Shown: positions 37,805 through 46,996, counted from the first letter of the stretch. The stretch is 64,000 bases of DNA from Dysgonomonas sp. 511 (GCF_010501105.1 NZ_QVMQ01000011.1:186001-250000), one strand, 5' to 3'. Translations and numbers: made by a program. Notes: generated by a model from the letters alone, not told the origin.

Positions 37805-38500
37805 TTAGTAACGTGATTCAGACTCTATATCATTTACAGTTGCGCTACCATCTGATAATAAAATAGCAATAATTTTGGCATCATCTCTTATTTCTGATAT
37901 CGTTAAATTCATTCCATCGTTGGATAATACTTTTTCTTCACTTTTCAGTTGTTTGGTAGAGAATAGAAAATAAACATTGGGATATATGTCTGTCTGTACA
38001 GATAAGCTATATTCAGGATATTTTATACTCAAAATAGGTTCAGGACAGCGACAATAATACTTACATGTTAAATCGTTATATCTCTTTTTCAATTCAGATA
38101 ATGTCATTCCAACAGCAGCGCCTTCTTTTGTTTGATATAATGGTGACCTGACTAATATTTCATTAATTTCGTCATATTGTTTAGGACCATATTCATCTGA
38201 ATAATCTACAATTTTAATCTGCATCTCATTCCCATCATAATTAATATAACATTTGGCCTTAAATTGTACGTCATCAAGATTTATCCACCTTTCAGATTCT
38301 CGTAGATTACCTCCATGTGTTTCTGTAATGAAAAATGGTAGAGTTTGGTCAAGAGAATATTCCCCAACAGCATTGCTTGTAATCAAAAATATACTGTCAA
38401 TTAGGGGACTAACATTTTCTTGTGATTTGTCGTTACTTTTACTGCATGAGTAAGCAGCGACTGTAAAAACCACTAATGTAAAGATTGTAATATATTTCAT
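37805..38500 (-). CDS. Lipoprotein of unknown function
   Basis: 231 residues, lipobox A-A-Y-S-C (Cys19) followed by S-K-S-N-D-K-S. No domain recognised. Its start overlaps the stop of the upstream gene by four bases (ATGA), indicating translational coupling within the cluster. The 167 bases downstream hold no gene or clear signal. Confidence 0.65.
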   Translation of the reverse strand: MKYITIFTLVVFTVAAYSCSKSNDKSQENVSPLIDSIFLITSNAVGEYSLDQTLPFFITETHGGNLRESERWINLDDVQFKAKCYINYDGNEMQIKIVDYSDEYGPKQYDEINEILVRSPLYQTKEGAAVGMTLSELKKRYNDLTCKYYCRCPEPILSIKYPEYSLSVQTDIYPNVYFLFSTKQLKSEEKVLSNDGMNLTISEIRDDAKIIAILLSDGSATVNDIESESRY

Positions 38501-39003
38501 AAATTATTGTATTTTGAATGATTATTATCTTTATCCAAACGTTTGATAAAGATATATACTACTTTATTGTTGTCTGTATTAGCTATAAAATTTATAAGCA
38601 GTTCTATTTCATTGACAAAGCCAACAGAATGCTCTTTCAATATTTCTGTTGTTTCAATTATTATTTCAGAATCTGCTCTTTTTTTTGTTTCAGTTGTCCT
38701 AATTATCAAATCAGATGATATCGTAGAGCCATTCAAGAATACACTTACTTGCTGTCTTGCTTTTACTTGTGCCACTCTATTCAAGATGTTGTCACTCTTA
38801 TACTTACTTTTATCTAAACTCAATGCAGAGATTAAGTAAGTGTTGTCATAGTCCTCAACAACCTTCACTCCCTCAAATGCTGTTTGATTGTGCATTCTTT
38901 TTAAGAAGTTAGCCAAAGAGGTTTTTTCGTTTGAATAGTCCTGAGAAAAGCAAGGGAAAACGGGCAATATGAATATAAATAATAACCATCTTCTCATAAG
39001 CAT
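38497..39003 (-). CDS. Secreted protein of unknown function
   Basis: 168 residues with a signal peptide (about 1-20, ending F-P-C-F-S-Q). The segment V-A-Q-V-K-A-R-Q-Q-V-S-V-F-L-N-G-S-T-I-S near residues 85-104 is reminiscent of LPP20/FlgT-like folds found in its operon neighbour at 39287. It overlaps the upstream gene by seven bases or more and the downstream gene by four. Confidence 0.6.
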   Translation of the reverse strand: MLMRRWLLFIFILPVFPCFSQDYSNEKTSLANFLKRMHNQTAFEGVKVVEDYDNTYLISALSLDKSKYKSDNILNRVAQVKARQQVSVFLNGSTISSDLIIRTTETKKRADSEIIIETTEILKEHSVGFVNEIELLINFIANTDNNKVVYIFIKRLDKDNNHSKYNNL

Positions 39004-39272
39004 GGAATTATTTCAGCCAAAGATTCATTGAATTTTATCCTATTTCCATAGATAGATGCACACGTTTTCTTATTCCAATAGTTATTTTCTAAAAGATAAT
39101 GTTTACCTGTTGATAAGGAGACAATAGCGTCTTTTTTGAATTTAAACACCAATTCGTAATCACAACCATTTGGTAACAAATCTTCTGAAATACATAACTC
39201 TTTTACTTTAATAGCTTTTAGTAGAACTTCATTGTCTGAATTACTTCCTGTGATTTTAATTATTGTTTTCAT
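38994..39272 (-). CDS. Small hypothetical protein
   Basis: 92 residues, no signal peptide, no recognised domain. It overlaps the 38497 gene by ten bases and follows the 39287 gene by 14 bases, so it is probably translated as part of the operon. It is cytoplasmic by prediction, unlike its neighbours. Confidence 0.5.
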   Translation of the reverse strand: MKTIIKITGSNSDNEVLLKAIKVKELCISEDLLPNGCDYELVFKFKKDAIVSLSTGKHYLLENNYWNKKTCASIYGNRIKFNESLAEIIPCL

Positions 39273-39286
39273 GATAACTTATAATA

Positions 39287-40573
39287 TTATTTAGATGAAA
39301 TTGTATACTTTTTTATCTTGGAAAGCTTATCTGTTGAAAGATCGGGATGTACAGTATTGAACACGAGTAAATTATATTTATCTTTGTTGATTGCAGAAAG
39401 AGAAATAACAGAACCAAAGTCTACACCTCTATTCCCTGCCTTATGAATAAGAGCATTTTTCTCAAGTTTATATAGAAAATCGAAAGGTGTGTTTTCGTAT
39501 GTTTTTGAGGTTACTCTACGAGCACTATATCCTAATGATGTAGATTGAACCATTTGAGAACTATAAAGAGCAACCTCAGACAAATAGATATTATCAAGTT
39601 GGCAAACAAATGGATTCGCGTTTTTTGCATTACGTGTACCATATTTGTTTATCAATGTAGCGTTTTTGCTATCGAGTGCATTAGGTAAAGAACTTATTAC
39701 GACTGTTTGAATATTTGCATCTATTTCTGCTTTCATAAGTGAATTTCTTAAACTGCTTAGTAAAGACAATATTTGTTGTACTGATTGTTGTGACCTCAAA
39801 TAGAATATATCATACTTTTTACTTGAAATACACAGTGTGAATGGATAAACAGTCTTATTTATTTTAAGATAATTTTCGACTTCACTTTTAGATAAAGAAA
39901 GTGAACTTAATGTATTGAATAATACCTCTGTTGCTGAGAAAAAATTTTGATTCGCAGAAGCTGTTATTTCTAATGGAACTTCCCATTCGTCTGTTTTGGG
40001 TTGCCTTCTTGGTCCTGTTTCTATGGGTTGATTTCTGCTTGTTACTTTGTATGTGCCTGCTTTTATAGGGTCTTTTGCTGACACTTTATAGTCAAAAGCC
40101 CTGTCTGTTAATGCAAGAAATGGTATTTGCAATTGGCGAATAGCTTCTATTTCATTTTTTGCATAAAGTTCCTGCAGTTTAATATTTGCACCAAAAGCAG
40201 CGCCATCAAATTCTGTCTCAAATCCCTTATTCTTACAAAAAGACGAAAGTGTATATAATGACACCTGAGATTTTACAGTTACAGAAGTATTTCCATTACT
40301 CAATGATTGACTGTCTACAATGTCATACTTCTTTATATTGCCATTAGAGACTGAGACGATTTCATCTTTTACTAATTCATCATTAACTATGTTTGTTTGT
40401 GAGGAAATAAATGTCCCAAACGATTGCTCAATCGCACTGCGAAGAGCATTTGTTACAGCTTCATCTTTTGTTTTTCCCTCTCCAATAGTAGTTAAGGATA
40501 CAATATCTATTTTTTGTGCATATATCCCATTTAGGGCGAATAAGAAAATTAGTAGCAATACATTCTTTTTCAT
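39287..40573 (-). CDS. LPP20/FlgT-like secreted protein
   Basis: 428 residues with a signal peptide (1-19, ending G-I-Y-A-Q). The N-terminal domain (about 25-105) has G-E-G-K-T-K-D-E-A-V-T-N-A-L-R-S-A-I-E-Q, then F-G-T-F-I-S-S-Q-T and S-V-T-V-K-S-Q-V-S. This is the pattern of FlgT/LPP20-type ArfGAP-like folds seen in many Bacteroidota envelope proteins. The C-terminal 300 residues are not recognised. One base separates it from the next gene upstream. Confidence 0.65.
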   Translation of the reverse strand: MKKNVLLLIFLFALNGIYAQKIDIVSLTTIGEGKTKDEAVTNALRSAIEQSFGTFISSQTNIVNDELVKDEIVSVSNGNIKKYDIVDSQSLSNGNTSVTVKSQVSLYTLSSFCKNKGFETEFDGAAFGANIKLQELYAKNEIEAIRQLQIPFLALTDRAFDYKVSAKDPIKAGTYKVTSRNQPIETGPRRQPKTDEWEVPLEITASANQNFFSATEVLFNTLSSLSLSKSEVENYLKINKTVYPFTLCISSKKYDIFYLRSQQSVQQILSLLSSLRNSLMKAEIDANIQTVVISSLPNALDSKNATLINKYGTRNAKNANPFVCQLDNIYLSEVALYSSQMVQSTSLGYSARRVTSKTYENTPFDFLYKLEKNALIHKAGNRGVDFGSVISLSAINKDKYNLLVFNTVHPDLSTDKLSKIKKYTISSK

Positions 40574-40574
40574 T

Positions 40575-41576
40575 TTATCTAATTATTAATGTGTTATAAA
40601 TTTCTCTTTTAGGTTGATTTTTTGCATATTCCACAGCAATTTCCCTATATGTCTTAATTCTCATCTGTCGTAATTGAAAATCTCTATCAGATTGTTTCTT
40701 AGCATGTTCCAACCTGTCATTGTATTCTTTTACTGATTGCTCCCATTCTCTAAGTTCCTGATTTTGTATTGTGGTCGAAACTTCTTTTACAAAAGAAATG
40801 ACATTCTGAAAAAATGAAACATCAGGGTTTATCTGTGATACAAAGTTCATTACTTGCGAAGCTATTTCTTTGTTAGGAGATTGAGACCATAGAGATTGAG
40901 CTTTCTGAAATGCTCTTTTTCCTTCTGCTTCTATCTTTTTAGTATAAATTTCTCCTTGTAGTCTCAAACCTGAATGATAACAGTCAGAGCAAACATCAGG
41001 AATCAAAGCCAAATTGTAGATAGCTTGATTGTAATTTCCTTGTTGAGAAAGTGCTGCTGCTGTTTTTATTATGGATTCACAATTTGCCTGATAGAAAGCA
41101 ATGATTTTCGTTTTTCCATTCTCTATAAAGGTTGTAAAGTCAGGATTATTGGGATTAATCTTTTTTATTGCTCCAATTAAAGCCTTTGTTTCATTGGTTC
41201 CAACTCCAATAAACGAAATAGTTGTTGTTGAAAAAATCTTTTGTTCAACCATATCATCAATAGAAAAAGTAATATCAAAGTTTTGAGACACCATTTGTGG
41301 TGGTCCTGCTACAATATCTTTGCTTAATACATTGACAGTTGTAGTGATGACAAAACGAGGATTTACATCTGTTGAAGCAATACCATTATTGGCTACAATT
41401 TCTTTCATCTTTGTTTCAATAAGTGAAATTGCTTCTTTGGATAGGCTTGAACTGCTTGAAATTTGATTTTGAAGCGTAATTTTTCCAAAATCATCTATTG
41501 TTTGTGATTTTACAGATACTATGCTGAAAATCATTGCTACAATACTGAAAATCTGTTTTATAGTAATCAGTTTCAT
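40575..41576 (-). CDS. Secreted LpoB/CsgG-like protein with helical C-terminus
   Basis: 333 residues with a signal peptide (about 1-24). The N-terminal 150 residues (D-D-F-G-K-I-T-L...N-P-R-F-V-I-T-T-T-V) resemble the LpoB/CsgG-type alpha/beta fold. A paired cysteine segment, D-V-C-S-D-C-Y-H, lies in a TPR-like region near 195-205, and the last 90 residues are charged helix. Three bases separate it from the DUF6175 gene upstream. Fold assignment is tentative. Confidence 0.5.
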   Translation of the reverse strand: MKLITIKQIFSIVAMIFSIVSVKSQTIDDFGKITLQNQISSSSSLSKEAISLIETKMKEIVANNGIASTDVNPRFVITTTVNVLSKDIVAGPPQMVSQNFDITFSIDDMVEQKIFSTTTISFIGVGTNETKALIGAIKKINPNNPDFTTFIENGKTKIIAFYQANCESIIKTAAALSQQGNYNQAIYNLALIPDVCSDCYHSGLRLQGEIYTKKIEAEGKRAFQKAQSLWSQSPNKEIASQVMNFVSQINPDVSFFQNVISFVKEVSTTIQNQELREWEQSVKEYNDRLEHAKKQSDRDFQLRQMRIKTYREIAVEYAKNQPKREIYNTLIIR

Positions 41577-41579
41577 AGT

Positions 41580-42515
41580 TTACTTTTCTCCTAAAACTAA
41601 AATTGCTTCTCCTAATCCCCTCGTCATCAACTTTGCGTCTATATTGAAAGGCGAACTTTTCAGATATTTTTGTAATTGTCTGCCAAATTCCCTCGCATCC
41701 ATGTTGCCTTTCATAGGAATGCGCACTTGTTCAAATAAGATAAAGTTTTCAGTAGCATCGCTCATATTGAATTGGCTATTAACTGTATTCTTTCTCATCC
41801 AATCATTGATATGAGTTATTATTTCTTCTCCATTGATTTCTTTTTCCAATGTGAAATCTGTATTTTCCCATCGTTTTACAGAAAGAATAATTTCCCTTCC
41901 ATTTTTGGAAATATCTTTATAGAATTTATCCATTTGCCCTGTAAACTCTTTCATCCTGTCAGATACAGCCTTTTCCAACATAATAGGAACAATACTTTCG
42001 TTTGTTGGTATATCTGTTCCTGTTGATGAGGCAATTCTTTTGCTTGTATAAGCATCAAAAGCCTCCAATGTAAAGGAAATTGATTTTCCTGTTGCTGTTT
42101 TGTTTACTTTCCACCAAATTTGAATGACAATATCAGCTTTTGCCCTTTTCTTTAATATATCTAAAGGCGATTCAGAAAGGAAAGAGCCTGTTGCTGAGCT
42201 TTGAGTTACATTGTCTTCTGCTATTCGTTGCTGAATGTTTTTTAATTCCTGTTCAGCATCTTTCAGTGAATAATTTTTCTTCAACATCAATGTGCCAATT
42301 TTACTAATAACCTGCCCCAATTCAGTGTCTTCCTGAAATGCCATTTTATAATCAGGAACTTTCATCATTGTTCCCTGATTATTGTATTCAGTCATAAAGT
42401 AGCGTTGATTGCACCAATTATCACTTGGGAGAATCATTAAAGAAGGATTCTTGGATTGAGAAAATGATAACAAGGGAATGATAACAAGCAATATTATTAA
42501 TGTGGGAGTTTTCAT
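41580..42515 (-). CDS. DUF6175 family secreted protein
   Basis: 311 residues with a signal peptide (about 1-19, ending L-S-F-S-Q). It has the features I associate with DUF6175: M-I-L-P-S-D-N-W-C, the N-x-Q-G-T region and a D-I-V-I-Q-I-W-W strand. The layout (start of chain naming a parameter, then an amplified beta sheet) is like TolB-N/CsgG-type assembly factors. Function unknown. Confidence 0.6.
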   Translation of the reverse strand: MKTPTLIILLVIIPLLSFSQSKNPSLMILPSDNWCNQRYFMTEYNNQGTMMKVPDYKMAFQEDTELGQVISKIGTLMLKKNYSLKDAEQELKNIQQRIAEDNVTQSSATGSFLSESPLDILKKRAKADIVIQIWWKVNKTATGKSISFTLEAFDAYTSKRIASSTGTDIPTNESIVPIMLEKAVSDRMKEFTGQMDKFYKDISKNGREIILSVKRWENTDFTLEKEINGEEIITHINDWMRKNTVNSQFNMSDATENFILFEQVRIPMKGNMDAREFGRQLQKYLKSSPFNIDAKLMTRGLGEAILVLGEK

Positions 42516-42535
42516 ATCTTATGAAATCTATATTG

Positions 42536-42706
42536 TTATACCTCAATTATTTTCAACATCTTCTCTCTTTTACTCCTAAGTGGCTTATTTGAAGGACAAT
42601 TAGGATTAATATATTTCGTTGCTCCTTTGAGGAGAATAGGAGTGTTACAATATTTGCATAAAAGCAAATCTGCAGAGGTTCTTAATGCTCTCATTTTAGT
42701 TCTCAT
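42536..42706 (-). CDS. Small zinc-ribbon-like protein
   Basis: 56 residues, too short for usual ORF filters. It has C-K-Y-C (CxxC), then a third cysteine in N-P-N-C-P, similar to Com-type or zinc-ribbon peptides with one ligand missing. It is 20 bases before the DUF6175 gene and would be the first gene of the operon. ATG 42706 or 42694 could start it. It could be chance. Confidence 0.35.
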   Translation of the reverse strand: MRTKMRALRTSADLLLCKYCNTPILLKGATKYINPNCPSNKPLRSKREKMLKIIEV

Positions 42707-43064
42707 TTGTCGATTGCCTTACTCTCTTAGAGGATTTTCAGATACTCCTTTTTCTCAGCACCAAAGAAAAGTATTACAAAAAAAAGAAAGTGGGTGCTGA
42801 AAACTTAATCTGAAAGAAACAGGCTCTGACAAAGCCTCTAAGCATCAAATATAAGCAACAGCCCCACCATATACGAGGATATGATGAGAAGAATATTGGC
42901 TTATTCTCTGCTTAGATTTTGAACTGTCAGATTCGTTTCTTAAGAATAAAGCTACACTTTCTGTGTATCACAAAATATGTCTGTACTGTGAAGTACAGTA
43001 CAAATATATAAAATTTTGTTAATACACATCGGGCTGTTACTAAACTTATTTATAGTCAAATATT
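42707..43064 (-). promoter_or_regulatory. Promoter, dyad and structured leader of the envelope-protein operon
   Basis: 358 bases without a gene. TATATTTG at 43001-43008 (minus strand) is a -7 box. GTACTGT (42983-42989) and ACAGTAC (42995-43001) form a dyad right at the expected transcription start. The leader of about 290 bases contains an imperfect inverted repeat (TTTCAGAT...CAGCACC near 42738-42763 against GGTGCTGAAAA...ATCTGAAAG near 42799-42824). Confidence 0.45.
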
Positions 43065-43544
43065 TTAATCTCCTATTGTTCTTACTGTTTTCTCAATAGG
43101 CACTTCTATTTGATGAAGGTCTTTAACTTTTGCATTGTAACCACTCACTTTCACTTTGTAAGTTTTGAATAATCCCAATAAGTAGCTTTTTGTTTCAGTA
43201 TCGTAACGAGGCGTGATAAGCATGTCAGCATCACTTTGTTGCAATGCTTTATACATGGCTGCACTTTTTACTTTATCAATTCGTCCACCAAAGATAGAGT
43301 TACTAAGCCCTGCATCTTTCGCCTCAGTGAACTTATTATCTCCTGCCACTCTCCAAAAACCAAAGAGATAAGAAGAACTTGCTTTTGCTTCAACCTTTTC
43401 TTTACTGATATCTAAATCAGCTTTTAGTACATCTGTATGTACTTCTGTACGAGCGAAAGGAGCAACATAACCTGTTTTGCTGATAGAGCCACAACTTGTC
43501 ATCAGAATGATGGTCATCAATAATGGGAAGAACATTTTTTTCAT
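43065..43544 (-). CDS. Envelope lipoprotein of unknown function
   Basis: 159 residues, lipobox L-M-T-S-C (Cys18). It has features of small Bacteroidota lipoproteins with the string Y-L-F-G-F-W-R-V and D-A-D-M-L-I-T-P-R-Y, i.e. a fold related to TRL/CsgG-like lipoproteins. Its own promoter box (TACTTTTG, 43583-43590) separates it from the operon downstream. It is divergent from the regulator-kinase pair. Confidence 0.65.
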   Translation of the reverse strand: MKKMFFPLLMTIILMTSCGSISKTGYVAPFARTEVHTDVLKADLDISKEKVEAKASSSYLFGFWRVAGDNKFTEAKDAGLSNSIFGGRIDKVKSAAMYKALQQSDADMLITPRYDTETKSYLLGLFKTYKVKVSGYNAKVKDLHQIEVPIEKTVRTIGD

Positions 43545-43582
43545 AGATTGAATAAATTTAGTTTGTTAAAAAAATATCAGGT

Positions 43583-43590
43583 CAAAAGTA
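43583..43590 (-). promoter_or_regulatory. Predicted -7 box for the 43065 lipoprotein gene
   Basis: TACTTTTG on the minus strand, 39 bases before the start. It is back to back with the box at 43674. Confidence 0.45.
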
Positions 43591-43673
43591 TAATGCTTAT
43601 TCTGAATATTCCCAATCCATTTTGTACATTGCATCCATATTGTCCATAATGAATTTTTATGAGATATTTACCC

Positions 43674-43681
43674 TATTTTTG
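43674..43681 (+). promoter_or_regulatory. Predicted -7 box for the regulator-kinase pair
   Basis: TATTTTTG on the plus strand, 16 bases before ATG 43697. It would leave upstream Met codons at 43622 and 43649 untranscribed. Confidence 0.5.
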
Positions 43682-43696
43682 CTGCAAAATTTAGCT

Positions 43697-44245
43697 ATGA
43701 TATCACCTGTAATCAAAGAAAAATTAGAATATCAATTGGGTAAAGAAATACGTTACCCATCTGATTGTGAGCATTTATCATTTGATATAGAAAAATGCAC
43801 TAAGCAAAGAGTTAGCACGAATACCTTAAAACGATTACTTGGATTTATTGATGGTGTGAAAGAACCTCGACTTTACACATTGGATGCGATAGCTCGATAT
43901 ATAAACCATAAGAATTGGGACGAACTATTGGAAAGCCTTGTCCAATCAGGAAACTCTTCATTTACATCCATTGAAGAAATAGATATCCAAAATATAAGCA
44001 TTGGAACAAAAATCAGGTTTACTTACTCTCCTGACAGGATTGTTACAATAGAATATATTGGGGATAATAAATTTTCTGTTATCGACAGTTTAAACAGTAA
44101 GTTAATTGTAAATGATATTATTGAAGTTAGCCATTTTGTTCTCAATTATCCCCTCATTGTATCGAATGTAATAAGAAATGACATTTCAATAGGAAAGTTT
44201 ACAGCAGGAAAAATATCAGGAATAACTTCTTTATCTATTTTATAA
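43697..44245 (+). CDS. Kinase-associated protein with HTH-like N-terminus
   Basis: About 182 residues. The N-terminal 75 (K-C-T-K-Q-R-V-S-T-N-T-L-K-R-L-L-G...D-A-I-A-R-Y-I-N) look like a helix-turn-helix of a kind common in Bacteroidota. The C-terminal part (T-K-I-R-F-T-Y-S-P-D-R, then N-S-K-L-I-V-N-D-I-I-E-V) is a small beta domain I have seen linked to signalling genes, though I cannot name it. It is followed after 34 bases by a Ser/Thr kinase gene, suggesting the two act together, perhaps as kinase and transcriptional effector. Start fixed by the promoter box. Confidence 0.6.
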   Translation: MISPVIKEKLEYQLGKEIRYPSDCEHLSFDIEKCTKQRVSTNTLKRLLGFIDGVKEPRLYTLDAIARYINHKNWDELLESLVQSGNSSFTSIEEIDIQNISIGTKIRFTYSPDRIVTIEYIGDNKFSVIDSLNSKLIVNDIIEVSHFVLNYPLIVSNVIRNDISIGKFTAGKISGITSLSIL

Positions 44246-44279
44246 AAAGGATTTATCTTTGTCGAAAATCTGACAAACT

Positions 44280-45773
44280 ATGGAAAGTTCTTCTTTTGAT
44301 GAATTAATTAATTGTAAATCATTTGATTTTAGTGAGATACAGAAATTATATTCAAATGGTAATACAAGTAATACTTATAAAATATATTTAGAAGGTAAGT
44401 GGTATTTCCTTAAACGTCCCAAAGATGAATATTCTAATCATCCATTATATAAAGCTGCATTTGAGAAAGAATTTGAGATTGGCTCTAAAATTGAACATCC
44501 CAATATATCGAGCTATTTAGAAAAAGGCTACGATTCAAATGGAATATACCTTTTAGCTCCTTATATTGAAGGGTATACCTTAAAAGAGTTTCTTGAAAAA
44601 GAACCTGACTATTTCCATTCAAAAAGCAATCTTAAAAAATTTATTCAACAGTTACTTTCTGCCCTTGAGTATCTGCACGAAAGGCAAACCCTTCATTTAG
44701 ATTTAAAACCTGATAATATCCTTATTACAAAAATCGACCATGATGTTAAAATAGTTGATTTGGGTTTTGCCTATACTGATAGTCATCAGTATGAAACATC
44801 AGGAAAAAGCGAACGTTATGCTGCTCCTGAACAAGTAGATAACTGTAAGAATGTTGACCAACAGGCTGATATATATAGTTTTGGATTATTGGTTTTGTAT
44901 GCCTATACAAGTTCAGATAATAAATCATTATTAAATAAACTGCCTAAACCTTATAAAAACTGTATAAGTAAATGTTTAGAAGAGAATAAAGATGATAGGT
45001 TTAAGGATATTTTATCTATACAAGACTATCTTACTCATAGATATAAATTAAAAAGGAGATTGACATGGGCTATTGTGATTCTTTCTATTTTGGTAATCAT
45101 TGGAGCAATGCAATTCCTTTTCTATAAAGATAGAGCACCTCTTGATATAAGTAATATGGATGTTCCTGAAGATATAATGCAAAGATTATCTATTAATACA
45201 TCAGTTGATTATATTAAGGAACAATATGGAGAACCAAAAGATATTTATGAACTCGATTCAATGTTTGCTTTCTATACATGGACATTTAAGAATATGGAGT
45301 TGACGACACTTGTTAAAAACAATAACTCGATAGAAAAAATAAATTATCGCTTAACTGATAAAGCGAATTTATTATATGATGATATGCTATCAGGATGTGA
45401 AATACCAAATTTGGGAAAAGCCACTTTTGGAGATTTCTTTGATGGCTATAACTTTGATGGAAATTTTATTTCTTGGGGAGGAGATTTTTGTGTTGATTTA
45501 TGCTTTTGTCAAGTGGAAACTGATCAAATCACAATTGTTCTGGGGCCTAATAGACCAACTAATTATATGCTAATAAAATTATATTCAACAAAGGTTGACT
45601 TACTTGAACTTAACGATGAACTTATAGCAAGGCTTTATCACAATGGAGTAGGAATCCTTACAAAAGCAGAAAAGCAATATATATTTGAAAAAGTAAAAAA
45701 AATAAAGATTGAGGGTATATCCTATTCCTATAAAGAGTTTGGTTTTCCTTTAACGCCTTTTAGGATAGATTGA
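44280..45773 (+). CDS. Membrane-anchored Ser/Thr protein kinase (Hanks type)
   Basis: 497 residues. Kinase domain about 20-250 with ATP lysine in F-L-K-R-P (Lys45), catalytic loop H-L-D-L-K-P-D-N (139-146, Asp141, Asn146), metal motif D-L-G in place of D-F-G (Asp160) and A-P-E-Q (residue about 183-186). One transmembrane helix (about 259-278) leads to a 220-residue domain outside the cytoplasm that I do not recognise, probably a sensor. The glycine-rich loop is degenerate (L-Y-S-N-G-N-T-S-N). The 3' end overlaps the convergent methyltransferase gene by 46 bases. Confidence 0.85.
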   Translation: MESSSFDELINCKSFDFSEIQKLYSNGNTSNTYKIYLEGKWYFLKRPKDEYSNHPLYKAAFEKEFEIGSKIEHPNISSYLEKGYDSNGIYLLAPYIEGYTLKEFLEKEPDYFHSKSNLKKFIQQLLSALEYLHERQTLHLDLKPDNILITKIDHDVKIVDLGFAYTDSHQYETSGKSERYAAPEQVDNCKNVDQQADIYSFGLLVLYAYTSSDNKSLLNKLPKPYKNCISKCLEENKDDRFKDILSIQDYLTHRYKLKRRLTWAIVILSILVIIGAMQFLFYKDRAPLDISNMDVPEDIMQRLSINTSVDYIKEQYGEPKDIYELDSMFAFYTWTFKNMELTTLVKNNNSIEKINYRLTDKANLLYDDMLSGCEIPNLGKATFGDFFDGYNFDGNFISWGGDFCVDLCFCQVETDQITIVLGPNRPTNYMLIKLYSTKVDLLELNDELIARLYHNGVGILTKAEKQYIFEKVKKIKIEGISYSYKEFGFPLTPFRID

Positions 45774-46996
45774 TTAAAAACTGTTTTTGTAGCTTTATTT
45801 AAAATACACCTAATTGTCTTAAAATCAATTCTCCTCCTATATTTACCATCTTTTCGCAACCCTTTGAATGATGTTAAGAATATATCATTAGTTTGCATCC
45901 TATATTCAGATAATACATTGTTACATACATCAATAAATGATTTTAATTCGATATTGTAGGGTAGTCCTGAAATCCTTGTTAATGTTCTTGATGATATCTT
46001 TATATCATCAGAATTAATTTTATCTCCCCTGATAAACCTGATATCTGCTCCATGTTGGCTATCCACACATTTCACACCAATAGAGCCATCAGGAACATTA
46101 AATTTCCAATTTATCGTATTATTTGTATATTCAGTTAAATTATAATTTTTCAATTGATTATACGTTCCAATATATTCATTTCCAATGTATATATGAAAAT
46201 TGTCATCTAATTTTTGGGGAATAAATAAGGCAAGGCATACAGGGCAATTAGTATCATCAAAAACATTATAATTTAATGATATTAGCCCCAATAAACGATT
46301 GTGGAATAGATTTGATGTAATAAAACTTTCAGGTAGTATTGCAACCACATAGTCACAATCAGACAGCATAATATCCAAACATAGTTTATAAACGTCATCA
46401 TAATGAGTATCAGGATATTTCAATTTTCTTCTTGTTGCTGAATTTTTAGCTAAATATGGAGGATTTGTGATACAAATATTAAAGCCTGAAGGAAAATTTC
46501 TAATAGTATCTCTTTTTGTTACAGAATATTGTAGAACATTATTCTCAACAGGAGGAGCAATATCAAAACATACCCAATTACTTATATCATTGTCAACATC
46601 TTTCACTAATTTAATGATGTTATTTGACCCTGCGAATGGCTCTAAAAAGCGACTGTTCTTATAGTTAGGTATCATGTTTAGCCATTCAATAAAGAGTTTA
46701 TGGTTGAATGGATTACTTTTTGTATAATATTTTGCTTTTTGCTTGGTCTTTCTTTTTTTGATTTGCTCTAATTCCTGAATGGATTTATTTAGAGTTATAT
46801 CAATATCCTTTAATGCTGAAATTAGAATATCAATCTCATTATCATTGATTTTATATTTTGAGCCATTAACAACGCTTTCATTTATCTTTTGATACAACCA
46901 TTGCCTACTTTTGTTATAATATTTTTCAGATATAAAAGAAAGCGATAAAATTGGTAATATATTCTCTAATTTATCTTTGATTTTGCTCTTTTTCAT
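45728..46996 (-). CDS. DUF5053-like/N6-adenine DNA methyltransferase fusion
   Basis: 422 residues. The N-terminal 75 (S-F-I-S-E-K-Y-Y-N-K-S-R-Q-W-L-Y-Q-K-I-N) match the pattern of DUF5053, a small domain otherwise found alone in Bacteroides phages. Residues 95-290 are a class I methyltransferase: F-L-E-P-F-A-G-S-N (117-125, SAM site) and N-P-P-Y (178-181, catalytic). A 130-residue C-terminal region may recognise the target. No restriction nuclease lies nearby, so it is probably an orphan methylase, perhaps for self-protection or regulation. Confidence 0.75.
   Translation of the reverse strand: MKKSKIKDKLENILPILSLSFISEKYYNKSRQWLYQKINESVVNGSKYKINDNEIDILISALKDIDITLNKSIQELEQIKKRKTKQKAKYYTKSNPFNHKLFIEWLNMIPNYKNSRFLEPFAGSNNIIKLVKDVDNDISNWVCFDIAPPVENNVLQYSVTKRDTIRNFPSGFNICITNPPYLAKNSATRRKLKYPDTHYDDVYKLCLDIMLSDCDYVVAILPESFITSNLFHNRLLGLISLNYNVFDDTNCPVCLALFIPQKLDDNFHIYIGNEYIGTYNQLKNYNLTEYTNNTINWKFNVPDGSIGVKCVDSQHGADIRFIRGDKINSDDIKISSRTLTRISGLPYNIELKSFIDVCNNVLSEYRMQTNDIFLTSFKGLRKDGKYRRRIDFKTIRCILNKATKTVFNQSILKGVKGKPNSL

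Noticed and set aside
43622-43696. N-terminal extension of the 43697 protein
   Set aside because: The -7 box at 43674-43681 lies inside it, so it would not be on the transcript.
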